A stretch of DNA of 64,000 bases from Bilabrum cf. latius (lineage: Eukaryota; Bigyra: Bicosoecida; Bigyra; Bicosoecida): positions 248,001 through 312,000 of the forward strand of contig OZ237750.1 in the NCBI GenBank assembly GCA_965178125.1, given 5' to 3'. Under the pieces are notes generated by a model. The model did not search any database, had not been told where the DNA came from, and saw nothing but the letters and a program-made list of their open reading frames with translations. This document shows positions 1 through 10,094 of the stretch, piece after piece. A program made the translations under genes and the position numbers. The first letter of the stretch is position 1. Every line of letters starts with the position of its first letter.

Positions 1-456
1 TCCAGCTATACGAGCAAGGTACTCGAAGAAGGTGTAAGAGGTTAGGAATACGATCACCAGTACTCCAATGAAAAATAAGACTAGAGCAATCCTCATAAGT
101 CCTATCAGTAAGTCCCCGCCACGATACCACAACCACCAGAGATGAGCCTTGATCGTGTTGCCTTTCGTGGACTTTATCTCGTGCTCGGTCCTCCGCATCT
201 CTTCTTTCGCCTTCTTCGCATAGCTCTGTTTAATACGATTGATCCGGTACTTCATCTCGTCCACATCGTCTGCTTGGTCAAGAATCAGTTTCTCACATTC
301 CTCCGTCGTCAGTTCATCATCCCGTTTATCTTTAACAGGGGCATTCTGTTGATTCTCAGCAGTTCCACCAGAACCATCGTCATATGACCCAATTATTTTC
401 CTTCTCCTAGATTGAGACGGTTGACGGGTTCGTGAATTGGACCGGCCAGAGGACAT
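1..456 (-). CDS. Partial single-pass membrane protein (runs off left edge)
   Basis: An open frame starts at the ATG at 456 and is still open at base 1, giving 152 residues. The first 25 residues are Ser/Arg-rich, residues 45-100 are highly charged and probably helical, and a Trp-rich stretch (107-111) leads into one hydrophobic segment at about 115-140. The protein is therefore likely membrane anchored with a basic N-terminus outside the membrane span. Glutamine is written CAA/CAG and there is no in-frame TAG, and the base composition is less AT-rich than the genes to its right, so it may have a different origin from the rest of element 1. It is divergent from the gene at 641, with stem-loop H1 between them. 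I do not recognise a family. Confidence 0.6.
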   Translation of the reverse strand, partial: MSSGRSNSRTRQPSQSRRRKIIGSYDDGSGGTAENQQNAPVKDKRDDELTTEECEKLILDQADDVDEMKYRINRIKQSYAKKAKEEMRRTEHEIKSTKGNTIKAHLWWLWYRGGDLLIGLMRIALVLFFIGVLVIVFLTSYTFFEYLARIAG

Positions 457-547
457 TTTGACCCTATTTTGTGTGAATGGTGGCTAATCAATCCGATCGC
501 AATAAATAAGATTTTTTCAAATATCACATAACTCAATACACCTACGC

Positions 548-603
548 GCCCAGAATTGCGGAAATATATCTTAAATAGCTATAATATTACCGCAATTTGG
601 GGC
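548..603 (+). repeat. Stem-loop H1 with TAATATTAC
   Basis: A 14-base arm GCCCAGAATTGCGG pairs with a nearly complementary arm ending at 603. The AT-rich loop is about 28 bases and TAATATTAC (582-590) lies directly against the 3' arm, as in geminivirus-type origins. It is preceded by the conserved lead-in CAATACACCTACGC. It is the first of nine copies, all in the same orientation, and lies about 40 bases upstream of the gene at 641. Confidence 0.85.
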
Positions 604-640
604 ATTAGACAAGACTTATTTTCTTGATAAATGTTATAGA

Positions 641-1567
641 ATGGTAGAGATTCAAGAACCAGATATCTTTTATATTAACTCATAGGATACTATAACATCT
701 ATTAATACTAATAGACCAGTATCAATACATGAACAGCGTCAAGGTAATATCTTGACAAATTCACAAAACTACTTATTATCACTTGACCGATGGACTCTTA
801 AATGTCGTATTCCTTTATTTGTAGCAAGTAAAGAAGTAAAGAATAGCGATAATTAGTCAATTTATAAGATGTCGTTTGTGAAGAAGAGTGATGGAACTAC
901 TTACACTCGTAATATTGTCTTAACCAAGTCGTTATATTATAGTCTTAAGACCTTATCTAATGAATTTAATAATACTCTTAGTGATTTATGTGGAGATGCT
1001 AGTATTCCAACTGATAGTATAGTATTTGAATATCACGGTAAGACTAAAACTTTTAGTTTCACCCGTTTAGCGGCTTTTACAAGTGCGTGGACTTTAAGTT
1101 TTAACTTTCCTTTATTCTCTATATTTGAGACATTTGAATATGATGATGAAGGTAAAGACATTAAAAGTGATACTTATATAAATCTTTTAGATGGATACAA
1201 TGAATAGAGTGCTTCTACCTTAGATTAGTTTCCTACTATGGAGTATATTCAAATTATTAGTCCATCTCTTCCAATACTTCCAGAATTTACACCATCATAT
1301 AAAAGTACATCTAGTACAGAGATACAAAGTGAAAATATCTTAAGTGATTTCAAGATAGACAATACAACAGGAACAAGTTTTATTAAAATAAACTTTAGTA
1401 GTGGAGGAAATCATAGATGGCAATAGTTCTATAGATCAGCATTTAATAGTTATAGTATAGTACCGTATTTTAGAGATACTTTTGGAAACTTATACGAAAT
1501 ACCCTTTACTTTTGGACAAGGACTTAATATAAAAGCTCTATTTAAAAGTAAAAAGTTAATAACTTAA
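641..1567 (+). CDS. Putative penton-like/minor capsid protein of element 1
   Basis: With TAG read as Gln this is one 308-residue frame ending in TAA; under the standard code it breaks five times. The N-terminus has the pattern Ile-Leu, then Tyr-Leu-Leu-Ser-Leu-Asp-Arg, then Ile-Pro-Leu-Phe (about residues 40-70). The same pattern (Tyr-Thr-Met-Ser-Val-Phe-Arg, then Ile-Pro-Leu-Trp) occurs in the protein at 42,054-43,163, which also sits directly before a capsid-like gene. I infer the minor-capsid/penton role from that shared pattern and position. The start at 641 is chosen because the frame is continuous from there and it follows H1; the next in-frame ATG at 869 would remove the shared region. 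The remainder is beta-rich by eye with no catalytic motif. Confidence 0.55.
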
Positions 1568-1609
1568 AGTTAAAAATAAATAAATATCTTTAGTCTTAAT
1601 ATATTTATA

Positions 1610-3496
1610 ATGTCTGATATGGATAATGTACCTGTAGCAGCACAAAGCAAAGTCGTAGATGACGTCTCAGAACTACCAGTAACTCAAATAGCTGACGAAA
1701 AACTCAACTTTGTGGGTGATAGTCAAGCTATTACTCTCGGAACTACCCTTGGATACTCTTCCAAGTTTCAAAACCACTACGAACCAGATGGTGGTAACTC
1801 TAGCGCAACTAATGCATTTAGAAGTAATTATACTTTCGTAGTGCCATCAAATCAAGGAATGACTGACAGTAATCCCCGTCTAAGAGTTTCATTTGACGTA
1901 TACATCTATGATAGTTAGAACAATGGAGCAGTAGCTCAAACTGATATCGTCAATAAGGTAGCCCCTTCTACATTTATGGTAAATTCAATGATCACAAGTT
2001 CCACAGTTAAAATGGGAGACTTATCTCGTAGTTCATCACCTTATCAATTAGTCAATTTAATAGCTAGAAGTCTTGACCGTGCCACTCTAGCACAAATAAG
2101 TCCTGTCTTTTAGGCTGATAACACTTGGGAATTTAATACTGCCGCAAATGGTCTTGCTAAGTCTGTCCTTCAATGGGGTGTAAATGATGATAGTATTATG
2201 GAAGCTCGCGGTCCTGGTAAGAATTACCGCGCAACACTTGAAAAAGTGGATGCTAATACTCCAATACCTAATAATAATGTAACACCAACTCAAGACTATG
2301 TCAAATTACATATTGAAATCTCTGAAGCACTTCTTGCACGTCCTTTCCAATATATGATGGGTGGTAATGCTAGACCTTTTGTTGATCATCCACAATTAAA
2401 TGTTAATTTACAAATGAGAAATAACTTAATTGATAAGATGTTTAATACTTCAAGTGATTGGAATGGAGACTATGCTTTTGCTTTATCCGATTGCTAGATC
2501 CATTTTGATGTCTTTACTTATAATACTCATCTTAACTTCTTGAAGAAAGTACCTAAACAAATATTCTACAACTCTGTTGACTTTGAACTACATGAAGAGC
2601 CTAAACTTGATAATCCTATCACTACTAAAGGTGTCCATACTTTTAATAATTATCAACTTTAGACTTGCCCTTCTTGGTTTGCTGTGTGCTTAGTTGATTC
2701 TCAATATGGAGAAGCTAGTGGTACACCTCATAGAACACTTGCCATTAACAATATTAAAGTACAACTTAGGTCTTAGGGTTCTATTTTAGGAGAACTTACA
2801 CAAGACGATATCTTTAGACTTAGTGAAAGAAATGGATCAAATAGTGAGTATGCTTCTTTTACTAACTTAGATGTAACTGTAGGAGGTGCTTCTAAAGTAT
2901 ACGGATCTAATGGCTGGCTCTTATTTAGACTTAGTGATTTAAATACTCCTGAAACTATTCAAAGCAACAGTGCTGACCCTATTAGTATTCGTGTTCAAGT
3001 AGCCTATGACGAACCCCCAACCGCTGCTATGTCTCAAGGATATAAAGCTCAATTATTCTGTGCCTATGACAAGATTATCGTGAATACTAGAGGTGCCGCT
3101 ATTGAATGGCGTGAAGATAGTGCTTCTGTTGACCCTGAGAAAGTGGCTAAACCTTCTAATTATACATTTTCTAATATGAACTACTCTAAGAACGTATTAG
3201 GTGGAAGACGTCGTAAAGTGATGCAATTCTTTAAGAGAGCCTTTAACAAAGCTAAAGACTTAGGACGTAAAGTGGTAGACTTTGGAAAGAAAGCTAAAGC
3301 TAAATTTGATAAAGTGAAACCAGCTCTTCGTAAAGCAAGGCAAGCAGTAAGTGAATACTTACCCGATGAAGTGAATGACTTAGCTGAACGTGTTGGAGCA
3401 GGTCTTTTAACTAGTGGTGGAAGTCTTTTGACCAGTGGAGGTAAGAAATTAACTAAGGCTCAACTTATGAAACTTAGAAAGTAGCTCAATATGTGA
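1610..3496 (+). CDS. Major-capsid-like protein of element 1
   Basis: A 628-residue frame with six TAG codons read as Gln, ending in TGA. The body is rich in beta-strand-like segments and has the size of double-jelly-roll capsid proteins of small eukaryotic dsDNA viruses. The last about 100 residues change character: an Arg/Lys-rich helix (from about residue 527), then a Gly/Leu tail containing LLTSGG twice and a KLTKAQLMKLRK-like end. The capsid-like protein of element 2 (43,269) ends in the same style (SGLTGGKSLSRNQLLAML), which supports the call. It begins 42 bases after the penton-like gene, forming a structural pair. Family membership is inferred from length, tail and neighbour; a structure search would settle it. 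Confidence 0.6.
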
Positions 3497-3567
3497 GTCG
3501 TAAATTATTAATTAATATTTAAAAGTTATAAATATTGACTAAATTTAAAAACTCAATACGGGTACGC

Positions 3568-3623
3568 GCCCAGAATTGCGAAAATATATCTTGAATAGCT
3601 ATAATATTACCGCAATTTCGGGC
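3568..3623 (+). repeat. Stem-loop H2 with TAATATTAC
   Basis: Same hairpin as H1, with the nonanucleotide at 3602-3610 against the 3' arm. The lead-in is the variant AATACGGGTACGC. About 45 bases downstream lies TATATATATAG and then the ATG of the gene at 3684, so the hairpin is part of a repeated upstream block. Confidence 0.85.
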
Positions 3624-3664
3624 GTTCATATCTTAAGACTAGTTTAAATATTACGCCATTAAAT

Positions 3665-3683
3665 ATCCACTATATATATAGTT
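3665..3683 (+). promoter_or_regulatory. TATA-like box upstream of three element 1 genes
   Basis: The string AATATCCACTATATATATAG directly precedes the ATG at 3684 and recurs almost unchanged at about 4228-4247 and 5170-5189, before the ATGs at 4249 and 5192. The conserved spacing (stem-loop, about 40 bases, TATA string, ATG) argues for a shared promoter module. The transcription start is not visible from sequence. Confidence 0.5.
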
Positions 3684-4106
3684 ATGGCAGCAGTATCACC
3701 GTGTGAAGACTTACTTTATATGGAGTATTCATTCTTATTCTTACCACATAGAGAAGACCCAACACTTAAATCTCAAAAGGTTTACTTAGATGATGAATTT
3801 GAAGGAGACCCAGAAGAAATAGTAATAGATAAAGACTAGATACAAGTAAATAATAGAGGTCATATAAAGACATATGTAAGTGAAGGAGGCTTTACAAAGT
3901 TAAAGGTAGGATAGATAATTGAAGAGATGGAGCAAGAGGTGCGTAATTAGAATGGTATTCATTATGATTGTATTTTTTATCATAAAGTTGAACACGACAC
4001 GAGCACAGATATTTATAAAGTAGTATGGGGGTGGTATCCAGCAGACTTTCCAACAAATGGATGCGACCCTGCTATCTTGTATAAGAAACCCCCTAATATG
4101 GATTAA
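3684..4106 (+). CDS. Unrecognised 140-residue protein
   Basis: The frame opens right after a TATATATATAG box and ends in TAA, with three TAG codons read as Gln. The protein is acidic in the first half (an EFEGDPEE cluster near residue 45) and has an aromatic C-terminal part with VVWGWYPADFP and a Cys-Asp-Pro before the end. No known domain is visible. It is one of three monocistronic genes (3684, 4249, 5192), each carrying its own stem-loop plus TATA block, so it is likely expressed independently. Confidence 0.6.
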
Positions 4107-4132
4107 TTATTAAAAACTCAATACGGGTACGC

Positions 4133-4188
4133 GCCCAGAATTGCGGAAATATATCTTGAATAGCTATAATATTACCGCAATTTCGGGC
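4133..4188 (+). repeat. Stem-loop H3 with TAATATTAC
   Basis: Nonanucleotide at 4167-4175 against the 3' arm; lead-in AATACGGGTACGC as in H2. It lies in the 142-base gap between the genes at 3684 and 4249, followed by the TATA string. Confidence 0.85.
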
Positions 4189-4248
4189 GGTCATATCTAA
4201 AGACTAGTTTAAATATTACGCCGAAAAATATCCACTATATATATAGTA

Positions 4249-4638
4249 ATGTCAGATAAAGTAGATTTAAAAATATCGTTTTCTCAAAGTCTTGTATCAA
4301 GTGTAAACCTTGATTGGGATGGAATAGGTAAGATGTTATGTGGAAAAATCACAAGTAAGATAGAAGGAAATGAGATAGTGTTAAGACAAATAGGTCAACC
4401 GACTCCAAAAGATGGAATGATGGAGTTCTCATATACGACCGACTATAAAGCAAATCAAGTTTTTGAATTACTTAAAGACTTAACTGATGAAAGACAAGAC
4501 GCGATTATGGGATACGTTCAGTGTAAGTTAAGTGATAGCAACAGGAAAAGAAGACCATTAACTGAAGAAGATCACAGACAAATGATTCTGGATGCTATGG
4601 ATAGGAGTGTTAAAGAATATAAAAAACATATGTCATAA
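4249..4638 (+). CDS. Unrecognised 129-residue protein, paralogue of the 5192 gene at its N-terminus
   Basis: Frame of 129 residues ending in TAA with no TAG codon. The start MSDKVDLKISFSQ closely resembles MSDKEDIKIELSQ of the gene at 5192, and both are preceded by the same stem-loop and TATA block, so they are probably duplicated genes that diverged downstream. The C-terminal half is charged (NRKRRPLTEEDHRQ) and ends in a Lys-rich helix. No enzymatic motif is seen. Confidence 0.6.
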   Translation: MSDKVDLKISFSQSLVSSVNLDWDGIGKMLCGKITSKIEGNEIVLRQIGQPTPKDGMMEFSYTTDYKANQVFELLKDLTDERQDAIMGYVQCKLSDSNRKRRPLTEEDHRQMILDAMDRSVKEYKKHMS

Positions 4639-5075
4639 TTAAGTCTTAATAATAAAGTCTTAATATTAAAGTTATTAATATTAAGTCATATCTATGTAAT
4701 AAAAAAAAATTTCTTTGAGCTAGTAATTATACCGATGGTTTGACTACTTGGCGAAGTCATTCGTAAGTCATTGTTGTAGCGGAGATGCGAATGTCAACCA
4801 TGGACCGCTATCCCTATTAAGTCTTACGACTAAGTCTGCTACAACCACTTACGACTACTTCTACAGTATCCAAACTCCCTTCAAAGACTTGCAAGACGTG
4901 TGCTTTGTCATGAAAATGACTTACAGAACGACTTACGGCGATGTCAGTGGTGGGAATCGAACCCACGACCTTGACTTTGTGAAACAATCACGATATCACT
5001 AGACCAAGACCACAACGCACCAAGAGGTAAAAAATATTATATTCAAATAAATTTAAAAATTCAATACACCTACGC
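4639..5075. other. Non-coding interval with a tRNA-like remnant
   Basis: Apart from the tRNA-like sequence at 4943-5013 I see no gene here. An open plus-strand frame at 4748-5002 runs antisense through the tRNA-like T arm and is not credible. The composition of 4,690-5,030 is closer to balanced than its flanks, suggesting captured DNA. Confidence 0.4.
4943..5013 (-). tRNA. tRNA-like sequence, acceptor stem degenerate
   Basis: On the minus strand there is a good A box (TGGTCTAGTGATATC), a perfect T arm (GTGGG-TTCGATT-CCCAC) and a central stem around GTTTCACAA. Loop alignment is ambiguous: TTC (Glu) fits the 3' neighbour best, TCA is also possible. The ends that should form the acceptor stem (GTGGTCT and CACTGAC) pair poorly, so this looks like a tRNA pseudogene or a tRNA-derived remnant. 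It sits in a locally less AT-rich patch (about 4,690-5,030) between stem-loops H3 and H4, which holds no convincing protein gene. Confidence 0.4.
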
Positions 5076-5131
5076 GCCCAGAATTGCGGAAATATATCTT
5101 AAATAGCTATAATATTACCGCAATTTCGGGC
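5076..5131 (+). repeat. Stem-loop H4 with TAATATTAC
   Basis: Nonanucleotide at 5110-5118; lead-in CAATACACCTACGC as in H1. The downstream block through the TATA string and the ATG at 5192 matches the blocks after H2 and H3. Confidence 0.85.
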
Positions 5132-5191
5132 GGTCATATCTTAAGACTAGTTTATTACTTTCGCCAAAAAATATCCACTATATATATAGTA

Positions 5192-5542
5192 ATGTCAGAT
5201 AAAGAAGATATCAAAATTGAACTATCTCAAAATTTTATAGATGAATGTCTTGTTAAAGGTGTAGGTGTCGATGATGTAGTCAGTAGTATAGGTAAAAGTA
5301 TTGAGAATCACTTTGATAAATATGTATGGATGAAACCAAAAGACAAAGGTGATGGTTATCGTTAGAATGTCTTTAGTTTTAAATTCGACAATATTATCAA
5401 GAAACTCGAAAGTACATTGGAACAGTTAGAATATGAAGAGCAAGTGAAACACGTCTAGGAGCTGATGTATCGTGTTGAAAGAAGTGAATGTGAAAGGAAG
5501 AAGAGAGAAGAAAAAATTAAAAAGACAAAAAGAGACCACTAA
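5192..5542 (+). CDS. Unrecognised 116-residue protein with charged coiled C-terminus
   Basis: The ATG follows the TATATATATAG box by three bases. With two TAG codons as Gln the frame runs 116 residues to TAA. The N-terminus matches that of the 4249 gene; the middle contains KYVWMKPKDKGDGYR; the last 40 residues are almost all Lys/Arg/Glu and likely a coiled coil. The shared N-terminus with different C-termini suggests a common interaction module. No known family is recognised. Confidence 0.6.
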
Positions 5543-5604
5543 GTCATTTTATATAAGGTATGTATTATTAAGTCTTATTAAGTTTTTTATTAATAAGTCA
5601 TAAT

Positions 5605-8403
5605 TTAATTTTGTTGTTCTAGTGGATCATTATCCTCATCAACAAATAAAGCGGGGTCCAAGTCAACCTCTATCTCTTCATCGGGTAATTGAACCTCTTC
5701 ATCATCAACAAATATATCTACTTCACGAGTCTTTTTCTTGTTAGACCAGATATATTCCATCTCATCAATAATATCCTAATTAAATTCTACATCATAGTTA
5801 ATTTTCTTTTTCTTACAAGTCATAAATATGTCTTTCCCAAACATTGATTTATATACTTTAAGTATTTCGTAATAGAGACCTTTATCAGTGGATAGGTCAA
5901 CTTTACTTCTTCTTTGGCAGTCATACACTGTCCTATATTCATCTGTTAAGTCTTGATCTAATACTTTCTTTTTGATATTATAATCAAGATTAGTTCTTTT
6001 AAGACCCAAAGTATCAATCATCTTATTAAGTAAGACTAATTTTCTAGAACTAGACTTAGCATTGATAATATCAAACTCGCCTTTATTAATTGCTTTCACA
6101 AGTAAGTGTTTATCATCTTGTCTAAAGAATTTATTGAAATTAAATAAATTAGATAACTTACCTTTATTAATAAAGTACTCTTTGTATTTGTCAATATCAC
6201 CTTCATCTAAGTCTAAGTATTTATTGATCTTCTTGACATTAAGACAATTAATATCAAAATTTTCAAGTTGTTTTTCTTTAATGGTATCTTTGATTTCTTT
6301 ATCCTTACATCTGGTGATCTTAACAGATAAATCATAAGACACGTCATAACCGGTATCAATTAACTACTTGATCATATGTAATTTAGGGTTTGTCTTATAA
6401 CAATCTACCTTGTAAAGATAATTACGATATAGTTTCTTGAATATGATTTTAACTTTGCTCATTTCTTCTTCTACTTTGTCTTCTACTTCTACCTCGTTGA
6501 AGTCGGGATATGTATCACTGACAAATTTAACTAATTCTTCGTAGTCTTTTAAAGAGGTAGCCATAAAAGATTTAACTTGTGAAAGACTTTCATATGTGCT
6601 AGATCGTCCTTTCTAGTAATCAAAAAATATAGTGATATGTGATGGGTTTCTACATCTGTTAAGCTATTGAACCATTTGGGGAGGTGTGATAGTATGACCT
6701 TTGAAATAACCAAAGACTGGTCTAGTCATAGTGCTATCTATCCCGTAAATGACTTTAGGTGAGAAGATAATGATATCAAACATATCCATATCATAGTCTT
6801 TGTCTTCGCTTTCTGCTGTAAGTATTAAGATTTTATTTAATTTCTTATCTTTCTCGTTATCTATAATTTTAAGACTAATTAACTCATTGATTATATCAGC
6901 TTTTGTCTTACTATCACTAGCAAGCATAAATTTCTTGTGTTTCATTAACTCATCTCTAAAAGTCTGTTCGTCATTAACAAATACAGTTTTGGTGCCCTTG
7001 AACCTGTTTCTGTCATTCCTAATATATTGATAATCTAATTTTAATAATTCTAAGAAATATAGAGCATCTTGAGATAAGTCAGCATCTGCTACTATGAACT
7101 ACTTACAAGTGGTAAGAGCACGAATAAGAGTAATGAAACTCATTGGTCGCCTACCATATAAAGTCGTAGAACTTAAACAGTGTTCTAAGATACTATTAAA
7201 CTCATCTAAAAAGACAATATAATCCTTAAAGTTATAATTGCTAAGACTAACAATACTTTCAGGAGTAATAACAATACTATCACCCTATTTGTATTTATGG
7301 TCTTGATAGAATTTAGTTGATTTTGGAAGACTACGCATCTATTGCTTACCTAATAAAATACGACTTACAACTGATAAAAAGCTGTCATCTACTCTATTAA
7401 ATAAATCATTAGCAGCAGTTGTCTTTCCAGAACCAGCCCCCGACTTAACGGCATAGTTGATACCTTTCTTAAAGAATTTAATATAACGACCTTTGTCGTC
7501 AGCAGTCAAATATCTACGGTCAATCTTCTAATTGACTTTCTTGACTACTTTATTCTTGAATATCTTGTATCGATAATATAGGCTAAGTCGTTTCTTTTCA
7601 CTATCTAACTAATTAAAGAACCATTCAACACATTGAAAAGTGGAATTTTCTAATAATCGAGTAAAAATTATCTTGTTCTTAGTCGACTAATAGCTTTCTA
7701 CGTCTTGTTTGCTCCATTCATCAAACATATCATATACCTTATTACCATCTACTGGATTTAAGTATTTAGCGATATAACTTGTAGCTCTACAAACTAGATG
7801 CCAGTTATATGAATTAGAATAATACTCTTTACCTAATTGATATAAGTATTGTTTGTATTCTTCGGGTTTAATCATATAACGGTAGTCTTCAGCTGTAAGT
7901 TGTGGTGAATAGATATTTTGTAGTATGAACATCTTGACGTCAGTTGGTATTCTTTTCACGGATGTCTTTTGTATTAGTTCGTATTTCTTACCGTTGATAG
8001 AGCTAGGAGGACACATGATAAAGCTATCATTTGTGATCACATCTATATGTTCTTTTCTATTTACTGACCTCTTACTAAACTCTTCTTCATACTTAAAATA
8101 CAAATGATATCCATTGGGAGACTTGACAGTGTAAGTATTCATCTCTTGAATAAACTTATCAACACTACCATATTCCGCAATAAACTTACCATTTTGAAAT
8201 TCAGTTTTATTTTTCTCTTTTTCACAATCTAAGTCAAGGACAAAGAAACCTGCACGTCTTCCAGTTAGTAATCCAACATTAAGATTTGACTTTCTGGTGA
8301 TAAGTTTAGTAGATTCCAAATTCTACCAAGACTTAATAAGTGGTTGTTTAGAGTTGTGAGCTATTGAGAAATAAACAGGGTTAGATATGTGTTCGGTCGT
8401 CAT
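5605..8403 (-). CDS. Primase-polymerase fused to SF2 (origin-binding-type) helicase
   Basis: One 932-residue frame from ATG 8403 to TAA 5605, with many in-frame TAG codons read as Gln (the first in IKSWQN near residue 27). The N-terminal region shows the AEP/PrimPol signature NVGLLTGRRAGFFVLDLDCE (about 42-61), where the Asp pair is the expected metal-binding site. A second module has Walker A GAGSGKT (about residue 321), Walker B IVFLDEFNS (about 398) and ADADLS (about 437), the pattern of herpes UL9-type origin-binding SF2 helicases. The C-terminus is an acidic tail. The protein would prime, copy and unwind element 1 DNA. It is the only replication enzyme seen in element 1; no HUH Rep, PolB or integrase is visible in the window. 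The start is preferred over a Met codon at 8319 because it restores the Trp-Gln-containing N-terminus typical of PrimPol. Confidence 0.75.
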
Positions 8404-8433
8404 TCTAGTATATACTATACTAAAGATAATTTT

Positions 8434-8646
8434 TTAAGTCATTTTCTAGACGCACTATTTTGGCTTAAAGGATTGAGATGGATTTTCGCGCACAACTAGA
8501 GTATTTTTAAATTTTTCAATTTCTGCTGGGGATTTCCCGATTAGTAAATAACTTATAGTCTCTTGAAACTCTATTGGTAAGTCTTGTAATTGATGTATTG
8601 GTTTATTGATAACTTGATTATTTGATTTGGTATCTATTAAATCCAT
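8434..8646 (-). CDS. Unrecognised 70-residue protein
   Basis: Frame of 70 residues ending in TAA, with two TAG codons near the end. It lies 30 bases upstream of the PrimPol-helicase start in the same direction, so it may be co-transcribed. The sequence is polar, with IEFQETISYLLIGKSPAEIEKF as the only helical-looking section (residues 25-46). No motif assigns a function. Confidence 0.5.
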
Positions 8647-8678
8647 TATTAATAATACTATAATAATAGAATATATTT

Positions 8679-8888
8679 TTAAGTCTTATTTAATCCTTCT
8701 GTATCTGGTTCATCCTTAACCTGTTTTCTCTTCTAATAGTACCCCTTCCATTTCTCTTGATTCTTTTGGTAATATTTCTATTTAGCTTTTTTAATAGCTT
8801 CTTTCTTTTTGGTCTCCTATTCCTTGAGTCTTTGATAATCTTCCATAATGTCTTGAACCTATTTTAATACATCTTTAATATCTGGCAT
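8679..8888 (-). CDS. Small Lys/Gln/Glu-rich coiled-coil protein
   Basis: A 69-residue frame from ATG 8888 to TAA 8679 that contains four TAG codons, so it is invisible under the standard code. It is almost entirely a charged helix (KKKEAIKKAKQKYYQKNQEK), likely a coiled coil or nucleic-acid-binding peptide. It is the first of three minus-strand genes leading to PrimPol-helicase and starts 105 bases from stem-loop H5, which lies on the opposite side of a divergent region. The absence of TAA or TGA over 69 AT-rich codons supports it being real. Confidence 0.5.
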
Positions 8889-8993
8889 TACTATAGTAAT
8901 ATACTAGATAAATCTTTAAGTTTTTTAAACTAGAAAATGACTTAAAATAAGTGGTATGACTTAGTGAATATGTAAAATTGAATACGGGTGAGC

Positions 8994-9049
8994 GCCCAGA
9001 ATTGCAAACATAATTTTCTTGATACTTATATATTTCCGCAATTTGGGGC
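8994..9049 (+). repeat. Stem-loop H5, variant loop
   Basis: Same arms; the loop ends TATATATTTCC instead of TAATATTAC, and the lead-in is AATACGGGTGAGC. The nonanucleotide is therefore degenerate in this copy. Confidence 0.8.
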
Positions 9050-9232
9050 GGTCATATCTGGAGATACAATTTGGGGCGGTCATATTTATTATTAGTTATT
9101 TTAAAATATCTCGTCAAGTGGTTAAGTCTTTTTGTGATATCCCGTTAAGTGGTCAATAAAATGAACGGTAAGTCAAAAAAATTAATCAAAATAAAGAAGT
9201 AGTTGATTATTGATTATTGAAGACACCTACGC

Positions 9233-9288
9233 GCCCAGAATTGCGACAATATCTCTTAATATCCTAATATATTTCCGCAATTTCGGGC
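9233..9288 (+). repeat. Stem-loop H6, variant loop
   Basis: Arms conserved; the loop ends TAATATATTTCC. Lead-in ACACCTACGC. Confidence 0.8.
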
Positions 9289-9404
9289 CGTCATTTCTGG
9301 ACATTTAATATAGCACATACTAGAAATATCTTTATTACAAAATTACACCTCTATAAGATAACTATGTCAAAATTAACAAAATATAAAACTCAATACACCT
9401 ACGC

Positions 9405-9460
9405 GCCCAGAATTGCGACAATATATCTTAATATCCTAATATATTACCGCAATTTCGGGC
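9405..9460 (+). repeat. Stem-loop H7, near-nonanucleotide
   Basis: Arms conserved; the loop ends TAATATATTAC, i.e. the nonanucleotide with two extra bases. The lead-in AACTCAATACACCTACGC is complete. Confidence 0.8.
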
Positions 9461-9698
9461 GCTAGTATTATACTATACCATATTTTATTATCCTATATTT
9501 TCCATTTAATCTAGTGATTAATCATTTCAAAGTAATACACTTGACATAAACCAGTTCATTGAGTCATTTTAAAGTCATCGTCAAAACATTTATCATTTTT
9601 AAGTTATCCCGCTTTGTATTCCTTTATATCATATACTCAAACAAAGGACTTTAACATATTTAAAGAATTATGAAAAATAAAAATCAATACACCTACGC

Positions 9699-9754
9699 GC
9701 CCAGAATTGCAGAAATATATCTTGAATAGCTATAATATTACCGCAATTTCGGGC
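9699..9754 (+). repeat. Stem-loop H8 with TAATATTAC
   Basis: Exact nonanucleotide at 9733-9741 against the 3' arm; one arm mismatch (GCAG for GCGG). Confidence 0.85.
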
Positions 9755-10094
9755 GATAGATAAAAGAATGTATTTTTAAGGGGATACCCTTATATTTGAA
9801 GTTTTGAAGAGATGACATATAAAAGACTTTATAAAGTGATTAATATCTCCTTCTAGTTATATTTAAATATTCAATTATTTAAGTATAGATTGACAAGTAA
9901 TAAAAAAAGAGATAAATTAAGTTGATATATTAGTTTAGTTTTATTTATTAATTTAAATTTTTCATTGGAAGTATTAAAAAGACTTTAATACTTCTGTCAA
10001 TCTCTTTAAGTATTTATTTAGTTATTTTCTAAAGTGGTAAATGTCAATTGATACTTAAAACCAAATCATAATATAAAACTCAATACACCTACGC

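Noticed and set aside
4748-5002. 84-residue plus-strand frame
   Set aside because: It runs antisense through the tRNA-like element and has no shared features or upstream cassette.
641-8403. Element 1 genes as pseudogenes full of stop codons
   Set aside because: All interruptions are TAG, none TAA or TGA, and the fragments stay in one frame with motifs continuing across them.
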